DNA of 64,000 bases. It comes from Aliarcobacter sp. (GTDB taxonomy: Bacteria > Campylobacterota > Campylobacteria > Campylobacterales > Arcobacteraceae). Position 1 is the stretch's first letter. Each line of letters starts with the position of its first letter. The stretch is taken from assembly GCA_028689025.1 (NCBI GenBank), contig JAQTXA010000012.1, positions 1-64,000 of the forward strand, read 5' to 3'. This document shows, piece by piece, positions 1-8,906 of the stretch. The translations under genes were made by a program, and so were the position numbers. The notes under the pieces are model-generated. The model had not been told where the DNA came from, did not search any database, and worked only from the letters and a program-made list of their open reading frames with translations.

Positions 1-377
1 GGATTTATAATAAATGTAGTTCTAACAACTCCCATAAACTCTTTTCCCATAAATTGTTTTAATTGCCAAACACCAAAATCTTCACACATTTTTTTACTTT
101 CATCAGATAAAAGTGTAATTGTTAAATCTTTAGCTTCAATAAATTTTCTATGTTTTTTTGTATCATCAGGACTCACCCCTAAAATAACAGCATCTAAATC
201 ATCAAAAGAAGAGTGTTTATCGGTAAAATCACAAGCTTGTGTTGTACAACCAGGTGTTAAATCTTTTGGATAAAAATATAAAACAATCCATTTTCCTGCT
301 AAATCTCTCGAGCAAATTTCAACATCATCTTGATTAGCAGCACAAAAACTGGGTGCTGTATCTCCTATTTTTAACAT
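1..377 (-). CDS. bcp: Thioredoxin-dependent peroxiredoxin, Bcp/PrxQ type (3' end outside window)
   Basis: The reverse strand from the ATG at 377 reads MLKIGDTAPSFCA... with the peroxidatic motif YPKDLTPGCTTQACDF, which is the PrxQ/Bcp signature: peroxidatic Cys, then a second Cys five residues later. Such enzymes reduce hydroperoxides in the cytoplasm using thioredoxin. An AAGGA ribosome site lies 8-9 bases before the ATG. About 125 codons are present; the C-terminus lies beyond base 1. The gene starts only 17 bases after the cmoA stop, so the two are probably co-transcribed. Confidence 0.9.
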   Translation of the reverse strand, partial: MLKIGDTAPSFCAANQDDVEICSRDLAGKWIVLYFYPKDLTPGCTTQACDFTDKHSSFDDLDAVILGVSPDDTKKHRKFIEAKDLTITLLSDESKKMCEDFGVWQLKQFMGKEFMGVVRTTFIIN

Positions 378-394
378 AATAGAAATCCTTTAAT

Positions 395-1105
395 TTATTT
401 TTTTATTGCTATAAATGTTGCAAAATTTACCCATTTGAAAATAGTTTCACAATGGCTAAATCCAGCATCTAATATCATTTTTTTATTTTCTTCTTCTGTA
501 TATGGTATTAATACATTTTCTAAAGCTTCTCTTTTTTGAGAAATTTCAAATTCAGAGTAACCTTGTGTTTTTTTGAACTCATAATATTCATCAATTGATT
601 GTTTATTTAAAGTTGAATTTGAAGAGATAACTTTTTCACTAAAGATAAAAATACCTTTTTCTTGCAAAGAATCATATATCTTTTTAACTAATTTTTCTCG
701 CTGAAGTGGTCTTATAAATTGTAAAGTGTAGTTTGAAAGTATAAGTTTTGCATTTTCATAAGAAACATCATGTAAATCTGCATTAATAAGTTCGATCTCA
801 ACTCCAAAAGCTTTTGCTTTTTTTGCTGCTCTATTTAGCATTGCAGTTGAATTATCAATACCTATTAATTCTAAATTGTCTTTGCAATGTTTACTAAGTT
901 CTATAAGTGTTGAAGCAGTTGAACATCCTAAATCGTAAACTTTATCATTCTCTTCTAAAAAATTGCATGCAAAATTTATTGATAATCTTTGCATCTCTTT
1001 ATAAAAAGGAACTGACCTGTTTAACATATCATCAAATACTGATGCTACTTCTTCATCAAATTCGAATTGTTTTGTAATTGATTTTTTAAATACTTTATCT
1101 ACCAT
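395..1105 (-). CDS. cmoA: Carboxy-S-adenosyl-L-methionine synthase CmoA
   Basis: A 236-residue class I SAM-dependent enzyme. CmoA converts SAM and prephenate to carboxy-SAM, which CmoB uses to make 5-oxyacetyl-uridine at the wobble base of tRNAs. The N-terminal region ([12 protein letters not shown], about residues 24-35) and motif [10 protein letters not shown] (57-65) are typical of CmoA rather than generic methyltransferases, and the length agrees with the family. It is followed closely by the peroxiredoxin gene. cmoB is not in the window. The start ATG at 1105 leaves 54 bases to ribF; no strong ribosome site is visible. Confidence 0.9.
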   Translation of the reverse strand: MVDKVFKKSITKQFEFDEEVASVFDDMLNRSVPFYKEMQRLSINFACNFLEENDKVYDLGCSTASTLIELSKHCKDNLELIGIDNSTAMLNRAAKKAKAFGVEIELINADLHDVSYENAKLILSNYTLQFIRPLQREKLVKKIYDSLQEKGIFIFSEKVISSNSTLNKQSIDEYYEFKKTQGYSEFEISQKREALENVLIPYTEEENKKMILDAGFSHCETIFKWVNFATFIAIKK

Positions 1106-1159
1106 AGATATATTTTATCTAAATGCATATTAATAAATATTAATTTGATAAATATTTAT

Positions 1160-2002
1160 TTATTTGAAGTAATTTTTAGCAGATTCTATATCATCTAAAA
1201 TTTGTTTTTTTAACTCTTCAAAGCTATCAAATTTTTGATTATCTCTTAGTTTTTCATAGAATTTTATTTGTGTTGTATAGTTACTATTTTTAATATCTTC
1301 ATCAATAATATGAGTTTCAACTGCATAACTTCCATCTGTTGTAAATCTATGTCCTAAAAAAGTAATTGAGTTATATTCTTCCTCATCTAAAATAGTTTTT
1401 GTAATGTAAACACCTTCTTTAGGTAATAAAAATTCATCAATTTTTAGATTTATTGTTGGCACAAAACTTTTAGTTCCTAATCCCTGACCTTTGATTTGAT
1501 GGCCGTAAATTTTGTACTCTTTTCCTAAAAGTTTATTCGCCATATTAATATTGCCATCTTTTATATATTCTCTTATTATTCTTGAATGGACAGCAACATC
1601 ATCGATTTTTATCTCATCAAGAACTAAAACTTCTCCATTAAAAAGTTTTTTAAGTCCTTCTATACAATATCTTCTATTTTTCCCAAAACAAAAATCAAAA
1701 CCAACAACTATTTTTTTTAGATTTGGAAATTCTTGTTTAATTAATTTAATAAATTCATCACCTTCAAGATGTTTGATATTTTCTAATACATAATAATAAA
1801 TTGGATAAGGGCTATACTCTTGTCTATATCTTTTGGGAGTTAGGTTTGCATATCCTGATTCTATTGAAACAATTGCTCCATGTTCATCCAAATTTTTGAA
1901 AAGTTGTTGATGGGCATAATGCATTCCATCAAAACCTCCAATTGCTATTGAAGTTATTGTATTTTTATTTACTAAAATAGAAGAGCTCTTCTTCATTTCC
2001 AT
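1160..2002 (-). CDS. ribF: Bifunctional riboflavin kinase / FAD synthetase
   Basis: A 280-residue protein that phosphorylates riboflavin to FMN and adenylates FMN to FAD. The N-terminal nucleotidyltransferase has GGFDGMHYAHQ (22-32), the HxGH-like ATP site of RibF. The C-terminal kinase has GQGLGTKSFVPTINL near 172-186 and a terminal GVY plus charged helix. It is somewhat shorter than enterobacterial RibF (about 310), as usual in Campylobacterota. The 5' end overlaps tlyA by 38 bases, indicating translational coupling in a tlyA-ribF operon. The ATG at 1996 (third codon) is an equally possible start. Confidence 0.9.
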   Translation of the reverse strand: MEMKKSSSILVNKNTITSIAIGGFDGMHYAHQQLFKNLDEHGAIVSIESGYANLTPKRYRQEYSPYPIYYYVLENIKHLEGDEFIKLIKQEFPNLKKIVVGFDFCFGKNRRYCIEGLKKLFNGEVLVLDEIKIDDVAVHSRIIREYIKDGNINMANKLLGKEYKIYGHQIKGQGLGTKSFVPTINLKIDEFLLPKEGVYITKTILDEEEYNSITFLGHRFTTDGSYAVETHIIDEDIKNSNYTTQIKFYEKLRDNQKFDSFEELKKQILDDIESAKNYFK

Positions 2003-2675
2003 CTTTCCCTTGTAATTTACTCATGCTTGAGTATTTTAATTTCCAATTTAATGCAAGTGTTGTATTTACAAATTTTTCTCTTGCTTTTATGATGGCATTT
2101 TTATCTTTTACCACACCTTTTTTATCTCTTTTTACATTAGTTCCAACTTCAAACTGAGGTTTAAAAAGAATGATAATATCTTTTGAAGCTAAACGATTTA
2201 TATCATTTAAAATATTTAAAATAGAAATGAATGAAACATCACAAGTTACTATTTCAAAAATTTCATCACTTTGAAAGTTTCTAATATCTGTGTTTTCAAA
2301 AAAAGAAATATTAGGATTGTGTTTGATTCTTTCGTGTAGTTGATTTGAACCTACATCAACACAAGTAACTTTTTTTACTTCATTTTCAAGTAAAATTTGC
2401 GTAAATCCACCAGTACTACTTCCAATATCTAGGGTATTTTTATCTTTTAAATCAAAATGTTTTAATTCTTGTAAAAAATATTTTAGTTTGTAAGCAGCAC
2501 GTGACACATAAAAATCATCTTCTAAAATCTCAATTTTGTGATTTTGCTCAACATTAAAAGAGGGTTTTGATATAATCGCACCATCAATTTTAACTTTTTC
2601 TGATTTTATTAATTCACAAGCTTTGTTTCTGCTTTGAATGTTAAAGGTTTCTGTTAAATATAAATCTAATCTCAT
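1965..2675 (-). CDS. tlyA: TlyA-family rRNA 2'-O-methyltransferase (hemolysin A family)
   Basis: 236 residues: an S4 RNA-binding domain at the N-terminus (about 1-60, MRLDLYLTETFNIQSR) followed by an FtsJ-like methyltransferase with motif I LDIGSSTGG (82-90). TlyA 2'-O-methylates 16S/23S rRNA cytidines and affects capreomycin sensitivity in several bacteria. It overlaps ribF by 38 bases. Its ATG lies 14 bases from the divergent start of the YigZ gene, and a perfect TATAAT sits 7 bases upstream of the ATG, which suggests a leaderless mRNA. Confidence 0.9.
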   Translation of the reverse strand: MRLDLYLTETFNIQSRNKACELIKSEKVKIDGAIISKPSFNVEQNHKIEILEDDFYVSRAAYKLKYFLQELKHFDLKDKNTLDIGSSTGGFTQILLENEVKKVTCVDVGSNQLHERIKHNPNISFFENTDIRNFQSDEIFEIVTCDVSFISILNILNDINRLASKDIIILFKPQFEVGTNVKRDKKGVVKDKNAIIKAREKFVNTTLALNWKLKYSSMSKLQGKDGNEEELFYFSK

Positions 2676-2682
2676 GGAGGCA

Positions 2683-2688
2683 ATTATA
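2683..2688 (-). promoter_or_regulatory. -10 box of tlyA, implying leaderless transcription
   Basis: On the minus strand TATAAT ends 7 bases before the tlyA ATG. A start site about 7 bases after the -10 box would fall on or next to the A of the start codon. No Shine-Dalgarno sequence fits for tlyA here; the GGAGG at 2676-2680 reads on the plus strand and serves the divergent gene. Confidence 0.5.
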
Positions 2689-2689
2689 G

Positions 2690-3262
2690 TTGAAGTTTGT
2701 TCAAAAAGAGGTTAGCTGTACTTTTGAAGAAAAAAAGTCAAAATTTATAGCATATTTAATGCCCTATGAAATGTTCGATGTTGTAATGAAAAAAGTAAGA
2801 GAAGAACATCCAAAAGCAAGACATTATGTTTATGCTTATAGATATTTAAATGAGTTTGACCAAATAGTAGAAAATAGCAGTGATGATGGAGAACCAAAAG
2901 GAACAAGTGGAAAACCAAGTCTTACAGTGATGGCAGGAAATGAGCTTATAAATACAGCAGTAATAATAGTGCGATATTTTGGTGGAATAAAACTAGGAAC
3001 CGGAGGATTAGTTCGAGCTTATGGGGATAGTGTAAATGAAGTTATTAAAATAGCTGAGTTTAAAGAATATGAAAAATTAATAACTAAAACTTTGGTTTGT
3101 GATTATACAGAACTTTCAAAACTAGAATATTTACTAAATCAAGAAAATATAAATATAAAATCAAAAGAGTTTTCAACTCAAATAAATCTAATAATTGAAC
3201 TCACATCTGAACATTTTGAGCTTTTAAAATCTTTACTTTCAAGAAATATTTCAGTATCATAA
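2690..3262 (+). CDS. IMPACT/YigZ family protein
   Basis: 190 residues. The N-terminal UPF0029/Impact domain carries DDGEPKGTSGKP (66-77) and VRYFGGIKLGTGGL (94-107), the family signatures; a smaller C-terminal DUF1949-like ferredoxin-fold region follows. The bacterial family has been linked to translation control but its biochemical role is unsettled. It starts with TTG, supported by GGAGG nine bases upstream (2676-2680). It is divergent from tlyA with only 14 bases between the start codons. Confidence 0.85.
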   Translation: MKFVQKEVSCTFEEKKSKFIAYLMPYEMFDVVMKKVREEHPKARHYVYAYRYLNEFDQIVENSSDDGEPKGTSGKPSLTVMAGNELINTAVIIVRYFGGIKLGTGGLVRAYGDSVNEVIKIAEFKEYEKLITKTLVCDYTELSKLEYLLNQENINIKSKEFSTQINLIIELTSEHFELLKSLLSRNISVS

Positions 3263-3282
3263 TAACTAATTAAATTATTTAA

Positions 3283-3288
3283 TATAAT
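3283..3288 (+). promoter_or_regulatory. -10 box of the secretin gene
   Basis: TATAAT within TAATATAATTTTAGGAG. The same stretch carries the AGGAG ribosome site (3292-3296) five bases before the ATG at 3302, so the untranslated leader would be very short. Confidence 0.45.
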
Positions 3289-3301
3289 TTTAGGAGTTTT
3301 T

Positions 3302-4798
3302 ATGAAATTGAATAAATTGTTTTTTCTTGTTATTCTAACTTTTAACTTATTTTCTAATGATGAAATAAATATAAATTTCAAAGATTTAAAAATAATGGAT
3401 TTTATCAAAATCACTTCTAAAATTTTAAATAGAAATATTTTAATAACACAAGAGATAGAAGGAAATGTAAATTTTGTTTCAAATAAACCTCTAAATAAAA
3501 ATGAATTAATTAAAATATTAAATTATGTATTAGAAGATAAAGGTTATAACTTAGTTTTTAATGATGACATTTATAGAGTAATAAAATTAAACAATGAGCT
3601 TCCTCTTCTTGATAATAAGATTGATTCAACAAAAGATGAGTTTATTAAAAAAGAGATAAAAATATTTCCTCTTAAAAATATAGAAGCAAGTAATATTATA
3701 AAAATAGTTGATTCGATAATTAGTAAAAATATTTATGTAAATCCCAATAATAAACCATTAATTTCTATAGATGAAGATTCTAATTCAATTATTGTAAAAG
3801 CACCTATTGAAGAAATAGATGAAATCAAACTTTTATTAGAAGAACTAGATGTGGAAAAAGCTCAGGTTTACGTACAAGCTAGAATTATAGAACTTAATGA
3901 TGAGTTAGTAAATCAAATAGGAGTTACTTATGGAATATTTGCTGGAAGTACTAATAATAATGGACTTACAACTTTTTCTTCAAGTTTAAATAAGGGGAAT
4001 ATTCCTAAATTTTCTGTTGATGGTTTAACAATTCCAGATATTACTTCAGGTTTAGCATTAGGGGCAACTTTGAATTTATTGCGACAAAATGGAGCTTTAG
4101 ATATTGTTTCAGAACCTTCTATCCTAGCTGTTAATAATAAAGAGAGTTCAATTTATGTGGGAGAAACAATCTCTATTAAAACATCTAGTAGCGTTACAGA
4201 TGGTGGAACTACAAGAGAAAACTTTCAAAGGGAAGATGTTGGATTAACTTTAAAAGTGAAACCAAGAATTTCAAATGAAACAAAAGTAACTTTGGAAATA
4301 AATACTATTTTAGAAGGTGTAAAAACTACTCAAACTGTAAGTGGAAATGCAGATACATCAAAAAAAGAGGTAAAAACAACTGCAATTTTAAATAATGGTG
4401 AAAGTGTTATTATTGGAGGTTTAATAGAAAATAAAACTGAAATTACAAATCAGAAAGTTCCTGTTTTAGGTGATATTCCCTTATTTGGAGAACTTTTTAA
4501 GAATAGCATTTCTAATAATAAAAAGAATAATTTAGTTGTAATTATAACTCCATATTTAATACCTAAAACAAAAGACATTACTTTTATTAGAAACAAATTA
4601 TCTGAATTAAAAATGCTTGAAGATAAATATTTAGAAGATTCATTGATAAAATTAAAAGAGAACTCTTTAAAAAAGAGAGTTCAGGATAAAAATAGGAAAG
4701 AGAAATTAAAAGAGTTAGATAAAGAAATCAAAGAAGTTGAACTAAATTCTAATATAAATAATCATGAAAAAAGAGTAAAAGAGATTTTAGGATATTAG
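3302..4798 (+). CDS. Secretin (GspD/PilQ superfamily), orphan
   Basis: 498 residues. A short signal peptide (1-20, LFFLVILTFNLFS) is followed by an N0/STN-like domain (INFKDLKIMDFIKITSK, 25-41), an NolW-like N1 domain (about 120-190) and the secretin core, ending in VPVLGDIPLFGELF (386-399) and ITPYLIPK. Secretins form the outer-membrane ring of type II secretion, type IV pili or related machines. It is compact, lacking the extra N2/N3 domains of large GspD. The last 65 residues form a strongly charged, probably coiled-coil tail rich in K/E. No other secretion or pilus gene is nearby, so the parent machine cannot be named. Confidence 0.85.
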   Translation: MKLNKLFFLVILTFNLFSNDEININFKDLKIMDFIKITSKILNRNILITQEIEGNVNFVSNKPLNKNELIKILNYVLEDKGYNLVFNDDIYRVIKLNNELPLLDNKIDSTKDEFIKKEIKIFPLKNIEASNIIKIVDSIISKNIYVNPNNKPLISIDEDSNSIIVKAPIEEIDEIKLLLEELDVEKAQVYVQARIIELNDELVNQIGVTYGIFAGSTNNNGLTTFSSSLNKGNIPKFSVDGLTIPDITSGLALGATLNLLRQNGALDIVSEPSILAVNNKESSIYVGETISIKTSSSVTDGGTTRENFQREDVGLTLKVKPRISNETKVTLEINTILEGVKTTQTVSGNADTSKKEVKTTAILNNGESVIIGGLIENKTEITNQKVPVLGDIPLFGELFKNSISNNKKNNLVVIITPYLIPKTKDITFIRNKLSELKMLEDKYLEDSLIKLKENSLKKRVQDKNRKEKLKELDKEIKEVELNSNINNHEKRVKEILGY

Positions 4799-4803
4799 AA
4801 GTA

Positions 4804-5418
4804 TTAATTTACGAAATTCATTAATTTATCATTTAAAACTAGTGATGAAATTGTACTTTTAGGATTTGTTGAATTGACGATTTTATTACAATCTACACAT
4901 AAAATTATGATATTTTCAAGATTATAACCACCACCGTCTTTTATCTCTTTTACAAAATTAGTATGAGAATCTTTTAAACTAAGAGTATTTCCACATCTAT
5001 TACAGCATTTGTTATCTCTTCTCCAAGCAAACTCTTTTCTTTGTGGCCAATCACTTGGATATTTTGGATTTGATATAGATTTTTCTTCATAATTTACCCA
5101 AATATTTTCTCTTGAAATAGTACTTTGAGTTTTTTTAGAATACTGAAAATTAAAAAATTGTTCAACTACATTTTCAATAATTAAAGTTTCCCTAAGTTCT
5201 AAATTTAATTCATTTTCTGTTTTTTCTACAATAGAGTATTCAATATTGATTTTTGGATGATTTGTTTGCATATGTAATTTTAAATCTTTTAAAAATAATG
5301 GAAAGTTACCATTATTTTTATATTTAGCAGAAAATATTTTTTCTCTGTAAATATAAAGTGGAATTAAACAAGCTATTAATAGACTTGCAAGTATTGAAAA
5401 ATCTGCACCTAAAACCAA
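4804..5418 (-). CDS. Membrane-anchored HNH-like zinc protein, catalytic His apparently lost
   Basis: 204 residues with one N-terminal membrane segment (about 6-24). The C-terminal part has an HNH frame with two CxxC pairs (C139/C142 and C174/C177) and GGGYNLENIIILCVDCN. In canonical HNH nucleases a DH pair precedes the GG by seven to eight residues; here that place reads N154-F155, and the only nearby His is H152. The zinc fold is therefore likely, nuclease activity doubtful. It lies 10 bases downstream of the cysteine-poor HdrB-like gene and is convergent with the secretin gene. Confidence 0.7.
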   Translation of the reverse strand: MVLGADFSILASLLIACLIPLYIYREKIFSAKYKNNGNFPLFLKDLKLHMQTNHPKINIEYSIVEKTENELNLELRETLIIENVVEQFFNFQYSKKTQSTISRENIWVNYEEKSISNPKYPSDWPQRKEFAWRRDNKCCNRCGNTLSLKDSHTNFVKEIKDGGGYNLENIIILCVDCNKIVNSTNPKSTISSLVLNDKLMNFVN

Positions 5419-5428
5419 AATTTATTCC

Positions 5429-6523
5429 TCATATTATTTCAGGATTAACTTGATGTTTAGTCAAAGTTGCAGAAGCCTCTTTATGATTTCCTGATGCTAA
5501 TTTTTGTAATTCATTTTTATGAATAATTGGAAGGATAACTTCTCTTCCACAAATTTTTTCTAATTGTTTTCTATTGTAATCAAAAATATAAAAATCTTCA
5601 TTTGTATCTACAAGTAAAAAATCAGCATTATTGTCAAAAGCATCTAATAAAATAGTTGCTGCAACATGATAAGTTATCATTGGATTTTTATTAAAAGTGT
5701 TTTTTGCTAAATCAAGTTTCATAGAATCAAGTTTTAAAATATTTGCATCTAACTTATTTAATAACTCTAAAGTCTCTTCAGAATCTTTTGAAGGATAATA
5801 AGCAATATTAAAATCTTTAAAATCATGTTTTATTTCATAATCTTCTTCAAATTTTCCAAAGTCTAAAATCAAAGTTTTATTTACTCTAAAATTTTGTTTT
5901 TCAAGTGGCTCAAATTGATTTAAATTATCTTGAACTGTTTGAATTTTTTCTTCAATACTTTTATCAAAATTGTAAATTCTATTTTCTAAACTCGTATGAT
6001 ATTGTGAACCTATCTCAACACTATCAAGAGCAAGAAGTACATAATTTCCAAGTGCTGGATTTTTTTGAACAATATCATAGGCTAAAATTAGGATTGCATC
6101 ACCAATATAATCACTTTTATAGTTTAGAGTATTTGAAGCATAGAAATATTGTTTTAATTTTAAATATTCGATTTTATCTTCTGGTTGAACTAAATCTTTT
6201 AAGATTTTGATTTTTTCTTTGAAGTCATTATCATCAATTAGTAAATCATCATAAGCTCTTCTAATTGAAATAGGCTCAATTGTAAGATCTTTTCCAAAGT
6301 TATTTACAACTTCTTCTAAAGTAATTGAAGCTTTTACAAAAACTCCATTTATTACTAAATCAAAATCAGCAGAATCAGTAAATCCTAATCTTGCACTTTT
6401 ATTTATTGTATTTAAAATATCTAAAATATTTTTTTCATTTTCAGTTTTTAAAAAATGTTTTGTGTAGTATGGTAAATAATCAGAGTTTTTATCAAATTTG
6501 AATAAAGAAATTTCTAGTTTCAT
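5429..6523 (-). CDS. Cysteine-poor HdrB/SdhE-like protein (possibly DUF5644), function unknown
   Basis: 364 residues, soluble. The first 100 residues resemble the ferredoxin-like N-terminus of succinate dehydrogenase/fumarate reductase iron-sulfur subunits in pattern (ISLFKFDKNSD..., IEPISIRRAYDDLLID) but have none of the 2Fe-2S cysteines. The C-terminal half, ending LPIIHKNELQKLASGN, resembles the tail of HdrB/CCG-domain proteins, again without their cysteines; the only Cys is C325. I infer a cofactor-free relative of HdrB-type subunits found in Campylobacterota. The DUF assignment is from memory and unconfirmed. Confidence 0.55.
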   Translation of the reverse strand: MKLEISLFKFDKNSDYLPYYTKHFLKTENEKNILDILNTINKSARLGFTDSADFDLVINGVFVKASITLEEVVNNFGKDLTIEPISIRRAYDDLLIDDNDFKEKIKILKDLVQPEDKIEYLKLKQYFYASNTLNYKSDYIGDAILILAYDIVQKNPALGNYVLLALDSVEIGSQYHTSLENRIYNFDKSIEEKIQTVQDNLNQFEPLEKQNFRVNKTLILDFGKFEEDYEIKHDFKDFNIAYYPSKDSEETLELLNKLDANILKLDSMKLDLAKNTFNKNPMITYHVAATILLDAFDNNADFLLVDTNEDFYIFDYNRKQLEKICGREVILPIIHKNELQKLASGNHKEASATLTKHQVNPEII

Positions 6524-6573
6524 TAATAACGTACCTTATTTTATAGTTGGATAGATTTTATAGAATTTTTACT

Positions 6574-6614
6574 TAAAAAAAATGATAAGTAAGAGATTTT
6601 CCTGCTTATCATTT
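6574..6614 (-). terminator. Rho-independent terminator downstream of murA
   Basis: On the minus strand the arms AAATGATAAG and CTTATCATTT form a 10-bp stem with a 15-base loop. The run of Ts after the stem is the complement of the A-run ending at 6580. It lies 11 bases past the murA stop. Confidence 0.75.
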
Positions 6615-6624
6615 ATAAACTATG

Positions 6625-7890
6625 CTATTCAGTAAACCTTTTTACATCAGCACCAATAAGTGAAAGTTTTCCTTCAAGATTTTCATAACCTCTATCAAGG
6701 TGATAAATTCTATGAATATTTGTTTCACCTTTTGCTACAAGAGCTGCAAGAACTAACGCAGAAGAGGCTCTTAAATCTGTAGCCATTACATCTGTTCCGT
6801 TTAAAGTTCCAGCTTTTCCATTTATAGTTGCAGTGTTTCCATTTAGATGAATATCAGCTCCAAGTCTTAAAAGCTCACTAACATGCATAAATCTATTTTC
6901 AAATAGTCTTTCATCAATTGTACTTGTACCATTTGCTTGAGTTGCAAGTGCCATAAATTGAGCTTGCATATCAGTTGGGAAACCTGGATACTCTGTTGTT
7001 ATAATATTCGCAGGTTTGATTTCATCTGTAGGTAAGATTGTAACACTATTGTCATCTTGTAATACTTCAAAATTCATCTCTTCTAGTTTTGAAATAAGAG
7101 CTTCTAAGTGTAGAGGAATTACTTTTTTGATTGTTAGTTTTTGATTTCTAATAGCAGCTGCACACATATATGTTCCAGCTTCAATTCTATCAGGGATTAC
7201 ATCAAAAGGTTTTATATCTATTAACTGTTGTCCTGTTCCCTCAATTATAATTTTTGAAGTTCCAATACCTTGAATATTTATTCCTGAATTTGCTAATACT
7301 TCACAAAGTTGCACAATTTCTGGCTCTTTTGCTGCATTTATAATAGTTGTTGTTCCATGTGCAAGGGCTGCTGCCATTACAGTGTTTTCAGTTCCACCAA
7401 CAGTTACTTTATCAAAAACTATTTTTGCACCTTTTAAACCATTTGGTGCAGTAGCTCTTATATATCCATGTAAAATCTCAATTTTTGCACCCATTTGCTC
7501 TAAAGCTTTAAGATGTAAATCAACTGGTCTTTGCCCAATTGCACAACCACCTGGAAGTGAAACTTCACAATGTCCAAATCTAGCAAGAATTGGCCCTAAA
7601 ACCAAAATAGAAGCTCTCATTGTTTTTACAATATCATAAGTTGCTGTTGTATTATTTATTGTTGTTGTATTAATTTTTGCAGTATGATTATCTTTTTCAT
7701 AAGTTCCACCAAGTTTTTTGATTAGCTTTAAAAAAGTGTTAATATCAACTACATCTGGTAAGTTTCCAATAGTTATTTCATTTTTTCCCAAAATAGTGCA
7801 AGCAATCAAAGGAAGGGCTGCATTTTTAGCACCTGATATTTCTACGCTTCCTGAAATATCTTTTCCCCCAATAATTTTTAAGTATTCCAT
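6625..7890 (-). CDS. murA: UDP-N-acetylglucosamine 1-carboxyvinyltransferase MurA
   Basis: 421 residues, full length. MurA transfers enolpyruvate from PEP to UDP-GlcNAc, the first committed step of peptidoglycan synthesis in the cytoplasm. The N-terminal substrate site is seen as [10 protein letters not shown] (19-28). The active-site loop [11 protein letters not shown] carries Cys116, equivalent to E. coli Cys115, the residue alkylated by fosfomycin, so this is the fosfomycin-sensitive form at that position. The gene is followed by its own terminator and is probably a single transcription unit. Confidence 0.97.
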   Translation of the reverse strand: MEYLKIIGGKDISGSVEISGAKNAALPLIACTILGKNEITIGNLPDVVDINTFLKLIKKLGGTYEKDNHTAKINTTTINNTTATYDIVKTMRASILVLGPILARFGHCEVSLPGGCAIGQRPVDLHLKALEQMGAKIEILHGYIRATAPNGLKGAKIVFDKVTVGGTENTVMAAALAHGTTTIINAAKEPEIVQLCEVLANSGINIQGIGTSKIIIEGTGQQLIDIKPFDVIPDRIEAGTYMCAAAIRNQKLTIKKVIPLHLEALISKLEEMNFEVLQDDNSVTILPTDEIKPANIITTEYPGFPTDMQAQFMALATQANGTSTIDERLFENRFMHVSELLRLGADIHLNGNTATINGKAGTLNGTDVMATDLRASSALVLAALVAKGETNIHRIYHLDRGYENLEGKLSLIGADVKRFTE

Positions 7891-8020
7891 GTTTCCCCTA
7901 CGAAGTATTTATATATATGGTTAATATAATATCTAAAATAAGCTTTAAGATATGGAGAGTTCAATAATCTATCTTTAATAGGATTGTAAATACAATTTAC
8001 TTTTAGAACAAGGGATAAGA

Positions 8021-8905
8021 ATGGAAAATCAGGTTAATAAAGGCGTACAATATATGCTTTTTGCCTCTTTATTATTTGCTTTTATGGGCGCTGCTGCAAA
8101 AGAGTTAACTGATTCAATGAGTTCAGTTGAGGTTGTATTTTTTAGAAATATATTTGGAGTTCTTTTTATTTTAATATCGATTTATAAATCTCCATTAAAA
8201 CAAATTGGTGGAAAATTTTGGTTGTTGGTTTTTCGAGGACTTGCTGGATTTATTGCCTTACTTTTTTTCTTTTACAATATTTCACAAATACCTCTTGGTG
8301 AAGCTATGACTTTTTCAAAAACATCTACAATTTTCACAGCTGTATTAGCTTATATTTTTTTAAAAGAGAAGTTAGGAATAAAAGGTTGGTTTGGTGTTTT
8401 TGTGGGTTTCATTGGAATTGTATTTATTACAGAATTTGATGGGAGCAGTTTAGAAAAGAGCGATTATTTAGGAATATTATCAGGAGTAGGAGCTGCACTT
8501 GCTTATACTTCTGTTAGGGAACTGCGAACCTATTATGATTCACGAGCTATTGTTTTATCTTTTATGACAATAGGAACAATTGGGCCTTTATTATTGATGA
8601 TTATAGGAAGTGTTTATACAAATCCCAATTTGGATTTTATGTTAGGCACTTTTTCTATGCCAAAAGTAGATGATTGGTTATATATAATATTATTAGGAAT
8701 TTTTTCTACTTTTGCTCAAATATACATGACAAAAGCATACTCTTTTGCAAAAGCTGGAATTATTGGGACAATCTCTTATAGTAATATAATTTTCTCAATA
8801 ATTTTAGGACTTATTTTAGGGGATAATTTTCCTTCTATTTCGATTGTTTTTGGTATACTATTGATAGTTTTGAGTGGATTTTTAGTTTCAAGTAAAAAGG
8901 GATAA
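8021..8905 (+). CDS. EamA/DMT-family membrane transporter
   Basis: 294 residues, strongly hydrophobic, with about ten predicted membrane helices arranged as two EamA repeats (about 8-135 and 150-290). The first repeat has FRNIFGVLFI and GEAMTFSKTSTIFTA, the second AYSFAKAGIIGTISYSNIIF, all typical of drug/metabolite transporters. The substrate cannot be told from sequence. AAGGGATAAGA precedes the ATG. It is followed after one base by the glutamate-synthase-like gene, so it heads a run of closely spaced genes ending with kdsA. Confidence 0.85.
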   Translation: MENQVNKGVQYMLFASLLFAFMGAAAKELTDSMSSVEVVFFRNIFGVLFILISIYKSPLKQIGGKFWLLVFRGLAGFIALLFFFYNISQIPLGEAMTFSKTSTIFTAVLAYIFLKEKLGIKGWFGVFVGFIGIVFITEFDGSSLEKSDYLGILSGVGAALAYTSVRELRTYYDSRAIVLSFMTIGTIGPLLLMIIGSVYTNPNLDFMLGTFSMPKVDDWLYIILLGIFSTFAQIYMTKAYSFAKAGIIGTISYSNIIFSIILGLILGDNFPSISIVFGILLIVLSGFLVSSKKG

Positions 8906-8906
8906 G

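Noticed and set aside
1512-1793. 93-codon plus-strand frame inside ribF
   Set aside because: Antisense shadow of the RibF coding sequence.
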